DNA of 54,644 nt, taken from assembly GCF_001428665.1 (NCBI RefSeq), contig NZ_LMIJ01000002.1, positions 1 to 54,644 of the forward strand. Reading direction: 5' to 3'. The position numbers were made by a program, and so were the translations under genes. The notes beneath the pieces were generated by a model. That model ran no database searches, was not told the DNA's origin, and was given only the letters and a program-made list of their open reading frames with translations. This document shows, in pieces, positions 48,933-54,644 of the stretch. Position 1 is the first letter of the stretch, and each line of letters begins with the position of its first letter. This DNA is from Acidovorax sp. Root219. GTDB lineage: Bacteria > Pseudomonadota > Gammaproteobacteria > Burkholderiales > Burkholderiaceae_C.

Positions 48933-49547
48933 TCAGGAGGCCTCTTTCGGCTTTTTGCCTTGCGGGTAAATCGTCTCCCCGCGCGCCAGCATGGCGACAA
49001 AGGCCTCGATCTTCTTCCTGCGCCCCGCCTCGGTTTTGAGGTTGTGCACCCGAAACGCCAGCGCAAAGCGGTTCTGCTCGGTCAGCGTGGCCAGCATCTC
49101 GCGCGCCTTGGGGTCGGCATCGATGCCGGCCTGCAGGTCGTCGGGGATCTTCAGGCCCTTGCCGCTGCCATAGGCCCGGTCCCACCGGCCATCGGCCTTG
49201 GCGGCATCGACATGCGCCAGGCCGTGCGGCGTCATGCGCTTTTCCTTGATCAGGCGCGCGACGTTGTCGACGTTGATCTGGCTCCACACGCTCTTCCTGC
49301 CGCGCGGGGTGTAGCGCTGCAGGTAGCTGGTGTCGTCCAGCCCCTTGCGGATCGCGTCGATCCAGCCCCAGCACAGCACCACGTCGATGGCCTCCTTGGG
49401 GGTGATGGAGGGCATGCCCGAGGCGAGCTTGTGGATCTTGATCCAGACCTCGGTTTCCTGGTCGTGGTGGCGGCCCAGCCAGGTGTGGAAGGCCTGGGCG
49501 TCGGCAAATTCACGCACCTTGGAGGGGTCGACGATGACGGCTGCCAT
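48933..49547 (-). CDS. YdeI/OmdA-family protein
   Basis: 204 residues from the ATG giving MAAVIVDPSKVREFADAQAF; a longer frame exists but the family starts here. Characteristic motifs: FHTWLGRHHDQETEVWIKIH, SITPKEAIDVVLCWGWIDAI, RKGLDDTSYLQRYTPRGRKS and VWSQINVDNVARL. E. coli YdeI (OmdA) has been linked to resistance to peptide antibiotics through OmpD/OmpF-type porins; the molecular role is not established. No partner gene is evident. Confidence 0.85.
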   Translation of the reverse strand: MAAVIVDPSKVREFADAQAFHTWLGRHHDQETEVWIKIHKLASGMPSITPKEAIDVVLCWGWIDAIRKGLDDTSYLQRYTPRGRKSVWSQINVDNVARLIKEKRMTPHGLAHVDAAKADGRWDRAYGSGKGLKIPDDLQAGIDADPKAREMLATLTEQNRFALAFRVHNLKTEAGRRKKIEAFVAMLARGETIYPQGKKPKEAS

Positions 49548-49636
49548 CAGCGATTGCGCCCAGGGGGCTGCGTCCTGTCGAGGGCCATGGGAACCTTTCG
49601 CGATGCCGGCTTGCGCCAATGCAGAAATCCTAGCAT

Positions 49637-49696
49637 TGCAAGTTATGACTGACAAGTGATGTATTTAATGGGTAATATGCAAGCCATGACTGACAA
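49637..49696 (+). promoter_or_regulatory. Direct repeat spanning the hipB start
   Basis: TGCAAGTTATGACTGACAA (49637-49655) recurs as TGCAAGCCATGACTGACAA (49678-49696), 17 of 19 bases, 41 bp apart. Copy 2 contains the likely hipB start codon; copy 1 contains an ATG that closes after four codons (MTDK, then TGA). It could be a HipB operator pair or a small duplication. Confidence 0.55.
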
Positions 49697-49958
49697 AATA
49701 AGGCTGCCAGACGAACTGGGTGCGCAATTGCGTGAGCGCCGGGAGGCCTTGGGCATGAGCAAGTCTGCATTGGCCGACAAGGCGGGCAAGGTGCGCGAGG
49801 TGGTCTACCGGCTGGAGGCGGGCGAGGACACCACCGTGTCTTCCCTTCTGGCCGTTCTGGGGGCCCTGGGCCTGGCGATGCGCATCGAGAGCGCGGGCAT
49901 GCCTTCGGCGCACGAGGTATCGCGCCGTTTCATGGATGACGATGGCGATGCTCCCTGA
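49686..49958 (+). CDS. hipB: HipB-like antitoxin, XRE family
   Basis: 90 residues from the ATG giving MTDKIRLPDELGAQLRERRE; an in-frame ATG ten codons upstream exists but has no better signal. A single Cro/C1 helix-turn-helix (LGAQLRERREALGMSKSALA ... VYRLEAGEDTTVSSLLAVLG) forms most of the protein, followed by a short tail (MDDDGDAP). In HipBA modules this protein represses the operon and neutralises the kinase. Its 3' end overlaps the hipA start by about 23 bases in another frame, indicating coupling. Confidence 0.88.
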   Translation: MTDKIRLPDELGAQLRERREALGMSKSALADKAGKVREVVYRLEAGEDTTVSSLLAVLGALGLAMRIESAGMPSAHEVSRRFMDDDGDAP

Positions 49959-51180
49959 AAAGATCCGCCTGCTGGAAGTCTCGATTGGTGGCCGGCTCAA
50001 CGCGGGCCAGTTGCTCAAGGCCTCCACGTATGAGTTTCGCTATCTCACACCGGACCCGGGTCAGCCGGCCGTGGCCCTGCTGATGCCACCCGCAGAGCAA
50101 CTGACCTGGCAGGACGGCGACCTGTTCCCTGTCATGGACCAGAACCTGCCCGAAGGCGACCTGTTCATGCGTATCCGCGAGCTGTTCCCCAAGCAGCCGA
50201 TGACGCCCATGCACATGCTGGCATTGGTGGGGCGCAATGGTATCGGCCGGCTGGGCTTTGGCCTGCCGGGGCAGGCCGCAGCGCCCATGCCCCGTACATT
50301 GAGCAAGAGCGAGTTGCTGGGCACCCGGTACACACCTGCGGTTTTCGACGAACTGGTGGCGGCCTACCTGAGCACGGGCGCTGGCATTGCCGGCATGCAG
50401 CCCAAGATCATGGTGCCCGACCGCCCGACGGTGCCCATTCCTTCGCTCATCGTGAAGGCCGCCAGCCCTGCCTACCCGGGCCTGGCAGCCAACGAGTTTC
50501 TGTGCATGAGCGCCGCCAGGCAGGCCGGCATCGGCGTGCCATCGTTTGCCTTGTCCGACGATGGCCAGATGCTGGTGCTCGACCGCTTCGATCTGGTGGT
50601 GCAGGGCGATGGGCAGGTGGAGCGGCTGGGCTTCGAGGACATTGCGGCGCTGGCGGGTCTGCGCGTGCGCGACGTGCTGTCTGACCGCAAATACCAGGGC
50701 AGCTACCAGCGCGTTGCCGAGCTACTGCGGCAGTTGCAGCTGCACAGCGACAACCTGCACCGGTTCTACGAGCAGGTGGCGTTTTCGGTGATGGTGCGCA
50801 ACGGCGATGCGCACCTGAAGAACTTCGGGTTGTTGTACCGCTCAGCCACCGAGGCCTGGCTGGCGCCCATGTTCGATGTGGTGACGACCTCCATCTACCG
50901 CTACACCCAGTACGCGGGCGGGCCGGAGCTGGAAGACAGGACGCTGGCGCTCAAGCTGTTTGCCGGCAGGCACCGCACCAAGACCTACCCGACCACTGAA
51001 GAGTTGCTGGAGTTTGGCCGCAAGGTATGCGGCGTGGCCCAACCCGCCCTGGTGCTTGCACGCATTGCCGATGCCATGCGCACCACCCTGCAAGAGGCCA
51101 GGGGGGACCCACGGGTGCCGAAGGCGTTGTGGAGGGACATGTCGCAGGCCTGGGACGAAGGTCTGGCGCACGCGCGCTGA
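49936..51180 (+). CDS. hipA: HipA-family serine/threonine kinase toxin
   Basis: 414 residues from the first of three closely spaced ATGs (49936, 49942, 49948). Couple_hipA N-terminal domain (about 1-110), then the HipA kinase: GMQPKIMV (ATP-loop with autophosphorylation region), LIVKAA lysine, NEFLCMSAARQAGI, the catalytic loop MVRNGDAHLKNFGLLY and metal aspartate MFDVVTT. E. coli HipA phosphorylates glutamyl-tRNA synthetase and causes persistence; other HipA proteins have other tRNA-synthetase targets. All key residues appear intact. Repeat A copy 2 begins 21 bp after the stop. Confidence 0.92.
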   Translation: MTMAMLPEKIRLLEVSIGGRLNAGQLLKASTYEFRYLTPDPGQPAVALLMPPAEQLTWQDGDLFPVMDQNLPEGDLFMRIRELFPKQPMTPMHMLALVGRNGIGRLGFGLPGQAAAPMPRTLSKSELLGTRYTPAVFDELVAAYLSTGAGIAGMQPKIMVPDRPTVPIPSLIVKAASPAYPGLAANEFLCMSAARQAGIGVPSFALSDDGQMLVLDRFDLVVQGDGQVERLGFEDIAALAGLRVRDVLSDRKYQGSYQRVAELLRQLQLHSDNLHRFYEQVAFSVMVRNGDAHLKNFGLLYRSATEAWLAPMFDVVTTSIYRYTQYAGGPELEDRTLALKLFAGRHRTKTYPTTEELLEFGRKVCGVAQPALVLARIADAMRTTLQEARGDPRVPKALWRDMSQAWDEGLAHAR

Positions 51181-51200
51181 AAACGCAGCGTTACTTACTT

Positions 51201-51313
51201 AGAGCGGCTAACAAAACTCTTCTGGCGTCGTTGCTGCGCCTTGTCGTACTAACGTACTGCCTGCGGCGCAGCGCCTAGTCAGAACCGCTTCGCTGAGTTT
51301 TGTTATCCGCTCT
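51201..51313. repeat. Palindromic repeat family A, copy 2
   Basis: 113 bp, about 90 % identical by eye to 154-267 and in the same orientation, with the same inverted ends. It lies between convergent hipA and the small membrane protein gene, and its last base is the first base of that gene's stop codon (TAA on the minus strand). A role as a bidirectional terminator is likely. Confidence 0.85.
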
Positions 51314-51741
51314 TACTTGCTGAACGCAATCAGCGTCCACACGATCACCACCAACTGCGCCAGATTGATCGCGATGGCCGTGACATGCGTCTTGCGAAAG
51401 CCCGGGATGGCGTTCATGCAATCTGTGGACGACTGGATCTGCGCGCCCAGCGCATCCATCTTGGGGATGACCTGGCGGCGCAGCACGATGGACAGCACCG
51501 CCAGGGCCGCAGCCCCAGCTGCGATGCCCGGGCGGCCTGCGGCGGCAAAGCTGATTGCGGTGGCGGTGGCCGTCACCAGCGCTGCGCGGTAGTACAGGTT
51601 GAAGAAGCCGCGCACGAAGCGCGCGTCGAGCGGCGTGTCGTGCTTGAGCACCAGCAGCGGGAGGGACCCCATGATGAAGTAGGCGGTGGTGACGAGCAGG
51701 GCCACCGTGAAGAACATGGCGGCGAAGAGGGCGGCGGACAT
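51313..51741 (-). CDS. Small four-helix membrane protein
   Basis: 142 residues; GGAGG nine bases before the ATG. Four hydrophobic helices can be drawn: about 4-28 (FAAMFFTVALLVTTAYFIMG), 50-67, 70-90 (IAAGAAALAVLSIVL) and 120-140 (AIAINLAQLVVIVWTLIAFS). The loop DALGAQIQSSTDCMNAIPGF is hydrophilic. It resembles DUF1772/DUF4149-like membrane proteins in layout, but I do not recognise it with confidence. It ends in repeat A. Confidence 0.7.
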   Translation of the reverse strand: MSAALFAAMFFTVALLVTTAYFIMGSLPLLVLKHDTPLDARFVRGFFNLYYRAALVTATATAISFAAAGRPGIAAGAAALAVLSIVLRRQVIPKMDALGAQIQSSTDCMNAIPGFRKTHVTAIAINLAQLVVIVWTLIAFSK

Positions 51742-51903
51742 GGCGGTTTTCCTCCCTGCAGTGGGGATTGCGGCCATGCCGGCGAGGTGGGATGCCACCG
51801 GGCCGATTGGCGGGCGATGCCATTGTAGGAGCCGCCTTGCGCCCGCACCTCAGGGAATGCGAGCATGCGCGTGCGGGCCGTGGTTCACGCTACCCAGTGC
51901 GTG

Positions 51904-52842
51904 CTACGCGGTGGCGCCTGTTGCGTCCTTCGCATACCGCCCCGGCGGCATGCCCACATGCCGCGTGAACGCCACGCCAAAGGTGCTGACCGAGCTGTAG
52001 CCCACGTGTTCGGCAATCTCGGCCATCGCCAGCGTGCCTTGGCGCAGCATCTGCCGGGCCAGCGCCATGCGCCAGGCCAGCAGGTATTCCATGGGGGCGA
52101 TGCCCACCGCGCGGTGAAAGCGCCCGAAGAAGGCGCTGCGCGACATGGCGGCCTCTTGCGCCAGCTGGCCCATGGTCCAGGGCTGTGCGGGGCGCTCGTG
52201 CATGCGGCGCAGCGCCATGGCCAGCTTCGGGTCGGCCAGGCCGCGCACCAGCCCGGGCGCGGCCATGGTGCGGGCCGAGGAGCGCAGCGCCTCGATCAGC
52301 AGCACTTCGAGCAGCCGCGCCATCACGATCTCGCGCGCGGGCCGGTCGCTGCGCGACTCGTCGCCCACCAGCTCCACCAGGGTGGCCAGGCGCCGCTCGC
52401 CGCGCACATGCAGCCACTGCGGCAGCAGCGGCACCAGCAAGGCCGCGTCGGGCGATTCGAACACGCAGTGGCCCACCAGCATGCGCACATCCACCGCAGC
52501 ATCGGGGTCGCCCACGCGGGCGCCGCCCGGCATGGGTGCGATGGGGGTGGTGACGGCCTCGCCCTCGCGCGGCGGATCGCGGTCCAGGCTGCTGGTGGCA
52601 AAGCTGCGCGCGGCGGGTATCAGCGCAAAGTCGCCCTGGTGCAGCGTGAGGGTGTCGCTGCGCGCGGGACTGTCGATGGTCAGTTGGCAGCTGCCTTCGA
52701 GCACCACAAAGTAGAACGGCCGCCCCGTCTCGCTGCGCCGCACCGCCCAGGGGGCCGAGGCCACCACCAGCTTGGAGAACGGCGCGGCGGGCCGCAGCAG
52801 CGAGACGACTTCCGCCAGGGGATCGACGGCCGGGGTGCTCAT
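51904..52842 (-). CDS. AraC-family regulator with cupin domain
   Basis: 312 residues from the ATG giving MSTPAVDPLAEVVSLLRPAA. The N-terminal cupin (RPFYFVVLEGSCQLTID, LTLHQGDFALIPA) belongs to the cupin_6 AraC group; the C-terminal DNA-binding domain has WTMGQLAQEAAMSRSAFFGR and MAEIAEHVGYSSVSTFGVAF then MPPGRYAKD. The gene is divergent from an SDR (103 bp between starts) and probably regulates it. Longer upstream starts would run across that gap and are rejected. Confidence 0.92.
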   Translation of the reverse strand: MSTPAVDPLAEVVSLLRPAAPFSKLVVASAPWAVRRSETGRPFYFVVLEGSCQLTIDSPARSDTLTLHQGDFALIPAARSFATSSLDRDPPREGEAVTTPIAPMPGGARVGDPDAAVDVRMLVGHCVFESPDAALLVPLLPQWLHVRGERRLATLVELVGDESRSDRPAREIVMARLLEVLLIEALRSSARTMAAPGLVRGLADPKLAMALRRMHERPAQPWTMGQLAQEAAMSRSAFFGRFHRAVGIAPMEYLLAWRMALARQMLRQGTLAMAEIAEHVGYSSVSTFGVAFTRHVGMPPGRYAKDATGATA

Positions 52843-52945
52843 GGGGCTGGACTCTTTCGACAAAAGGATGGACTTGCGAGTGTATTCAATCCAGGTGGGC
52901 GTTCCTACCATCCAGGCATCGTCAACCCAACGGAGTCCCTGACCC

Positions 52946-53707
52946 ATGTCCACCACCACCCCTTCCACCGTCCTCATCACCGGCTGCTCGTCCGGCTTCG
53001 GCCTGGAGACGGCGCGCTTCTTCCTGGCCCAGGGCTGGCGCGTCATCGCCACCATGCGCACCCCGCGCGAAGGCCTGCTGCCACCGTCGGACCGCCTGCG
53101 CGTGCTGCCGCTCGACGTGGCCGATGCCGACAGCATCCACCGCTGCACTGCCGAAGCAGGCCCCATCGACGCCCTGGTCAACAACGCCGGCATCGGCCTG
53201 CTGGCACCGCTCGAAGGCATCGCCATGGCCCATGCCCGCGAAGTCTTCGAGACCAACGTGCTCGGCACCATCGCCATGACCCAGGCCGTGCTGCCGCAGA
53301 TGCGCGAGCGGCGTGCGGGCGTGGTGGTCAACGTCACCTCCAGCGTCACGCTGCTGCCGCTGCCCCTGCTGTCGGTCTACACCGGCAGCAAGGCGGCGGT
53401 GAATGCCTTCACCGAATCGCTGGCGCTGGAGCTCGCGCCCTTCAACGTGCGCGCCCGCCTGGTGCTGCCCGGCCGCGCGCCCAGTACCCGTTTTGGCGAC
53501 AACGCCCGCCCGCGCATGGGCCCGGGCAGCGTGCCCGAGGCCTATGCCGATTTTCGCGACCGTGTGTTCGCCGCCGTGCGCGACACGGCCACGCCGGTTA
53601 CCCATGCGCAGGATGTGGCCGAGGCGGTGTGGCGCGCGGTGACGGATGAGGTGGCCCCGATGCGCCTGCCGGCGGGGGCAGATGCGGTGGCGCTGGCGGG
53701 CGCGTAG
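52946..53707 (+). CDS. Short-chain dehydrogenase/reductase
   Basis: 253 residues. LITGCSSGFGLETARFFLAQ with the GCSSGFG cofactor loop seen in retinol-dehydrogenase-like SDRs, MRTP after the second strand (NADP-leaning), NNAGIGLLAPLE, NVTSSVTLLP and the catalytic YTGSKAA. Substrate unknown. Divergent from the cupin-AraC regulator and converging on the LysE gene with a 17-bp gap. Confidence 0.9.
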   Translation: MSTTTPSTVLITGCSSGFGLETARFFLAQGWRVIATMRTPREGLLPPSDRLRVLPLDVADADSIHRCTAEAGPIDALVNNAGIGLLAPLEGIAMAHAREVFETNVLGTIAMTQAVLPQMRERRAGVVVNVTSSVTLLPLPLLSVYTGSKAAVNAFTESLALELAPFNVRARLVLPGRAPSTRFGDNARPRMGPGSVPEAYADFRDRVFAAVRDTATPVTHAQDVAEAVWRAVTDEVAPMRLPAGADAVALAGA

Positions 53708-53724
53708 GCAACGCAGGCCGGGGC

Positions 53725-54363
53725 TCAGCCCAGCTTGTGCCGCGTGTTCAGCAGGCCCAGCCCCAGCGCGATGAAGGTGCCGCCCACCACGCGGTTGAAC
53801 AGCTTGGCGCGCGCCACCACGTGGCGCTTGACCAGCGAGATCAGCGCCACGTAGAAGGCGTGCGAGATCAGCGCGCAGACGGCGAAGGTGGTGGTCAGCA
53901 GCAGGTACTGCGTGAACAGCGGCTGGCCCGGCACGATGAACTGCGGAAACAGGGCCGAGAAGAACAGAATGGCTTTGGGGTTGGTGAGCGACACGCCCAT
54001 GCCCTGCGCCACCAGCTGCCAGTTCTTGCGCTCGCGCCGGTCCGTGGGTGCCTGGCCGGCATCGCTGCTGATCAGCGCGTCGTTGCTGCGCCAGCGCTTG
54101 ACGCCCAGCCAGATCAGGTACATGGCGCCCACCACCTTCATCACGAGAAAGGCGTTGGCCGACATGCTGAGGATGGCGCCCATGCCGATCATCGCCAGGC
54201 CCGAGACCACGTAGATGCCGGCCGAGCTGCCCACCGAACTGAAGGCCGTGCGTTTGGGGCCGACGTCCATCGAGTTGGACACGGCCAGCAGCACGGCGGG
54301 GCCGGGGGTGAAGCACATCAGGAGGGAGACGCCGCAGAAAAGGAGCCAGTGGGTGAGGGTCAT
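53725..54363 (-). CDS. LysE/RhtB-family amino-acid exporter
   Basis: 212 residues from the ATG opening MTLTHWLLFCGVSLLMCFTP, where the FTPGPAVLL motif is diagnostic for LysE/RhtB exporters. Six hydrophobic helices follow, with VGSSAGIYVV, YLIWLGVKRW and GVSLTNPKAILFFSALFPQF, all family-typical. It exports amino acids or derivatives such as homoserine lactone across the inner membrane; the substrate is not predictable. The 281-bp region beyond its start holds no clear gene. Confidence 0.9.
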   Translation of the reverse strand: MTLTHWLLFCGVSLLMCFTPGPAVLLAVSNSMDVGPKRTAFSSVGSSAGIYVVSGLAMIGMGAILSMSANAFLVMKVVGAMYLIWLGVKRWRSNDALISSDAGQAPTDRRERKNWQLVAQGMGVSLTNPKAILFFSALFPQFIVPGQPLFTQYLLLTTTFAVCALISHAFYVALISLVKRHVVARAKLFNRVVGGTFIALGLGLLNTRHKLG

Positions 54364-54614
54364 GGTCAGGGGGGGCTTTCGTCGTCGTTCGTCGGCTGCT
54401 GCGGACAGCGCCAGGGGGTATTTTCGGTGAGTTGGCGTTGGCGTGTTGCTGGAGTTTTGATTGACCCCTGCAATGGGAGATGATGTCACCGCAGGTGGAA
54501 GAGATTCTTCGCTGCGCGACGTACCATGATGCGAGCTGCATCGCTTGTTGGGTGGTGGTTGCCGCATGCTTTGATAGAGGACGGAGGCCGGGGTGTGCGC
54601 CCGGCGGCGCAGTA

Positions 54615-54642
54615 ACTTTCTCTTGCGTCGCCAAGAGAAAGT
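54615..54642. repeat. Short perfect hairpin at window end
   Basis: ACTTTCTCTTG-CGTCGC-CAAGAGAAAGT: 11-bp perfect arms, six-base loop. It resembles hairpins of the ACTTTCTTTG...CAAAGAAAGT type that I recall as frequent in Comamonadaceae genomes. It continues to the window edge; no second copy was seen inside the window. Confidence 0.7.
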
Positions 54643-54644
54643 CA

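Overview
The window is high-GC DNA typical of a Comamonadaceae bacterium (Acidovorax/Delftia/Variovorax-like; an inference). The signs are three Bug/TctC-type periplasmic solute-binding genes within 13 kb, a phthalate-family Rieske oxygenase with a VanB/PDR-type reductase, GGAGA ribosome sites, and short palindromic repeats of the kind scattered through Burkholderiales genomes. No rRNA, tRNA, CRISPR array, transposase or phage gene was seen.

Layout. (1) 1-2725: end of a glucarate pathway cluster (kdgD 3' end, a Bug protein, gudD). (2) 2756-13900: an aromatic/2-oxo-acid catabolic island with an IclR and a LysR regulator, a plus-strand operon (aldehyde dehydrogenase, benzoylformate-decarboxylase-like enzyme, Bug protein, class II aldolase) and a converging minus-strand operon (Rieske oxygenase, Bug protein, SDR, ferredoxin-type reductase). 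The operons meet at a strong shared hairpin terminator. Sites resembling the palindrome in front of iclR recur three times around the Rieske promoter. (3) 14123-24774: a phosphodiesterase, then four signalling genes (HD-GYP response regulator, 1726-residue hybrid kinase, a binding-protein/GAF receptor with no output domain, and a REC-REC-kinase).

(4) 24874-38523: ten genes, all minus strand, devoted to envelope metal handling. The upstream half is DUF4331 protein, small lipoprotein, TPR protein, HupE/UreJ-like permease with an EF-hand-like loop, and a TonB receptor. The downstream half is DUF2946 protein, PCu(A)C copper chaperone, TonB receptor, PepSY membrane protein and a second TonB receptor. 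Between the chaperone and its TonB receptor lies a leader with two terminators, a 14-bp stem and a 34-codon Trp/Cys-containing upstream reading frame that overlaps the receptor start. It reads as an attenuator and is the most interesting signal in the window.

(5) 38697-41928: PadR regulator with twin palindromic operators, FadH-like reductase and NTF2-like protein, followed by a 12-codon stub of a third gene. The stub is cut off by a lower-GC islet (about 42007-43320) carrying an unknown TPR-like protein, a HEPN-like protein and an orphan HigA antitoxin. (6) 43764-54363: ordinary chromosome with an EnvZ/OmpR-like pair, SIMPL protein, two AraC/SDR divergent pairs, YdeI-family protein, HipBA module, small membrane protein and a LysE-type exporter. 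Two families of structured repeats, each present twice, sit at gene 3' ends.
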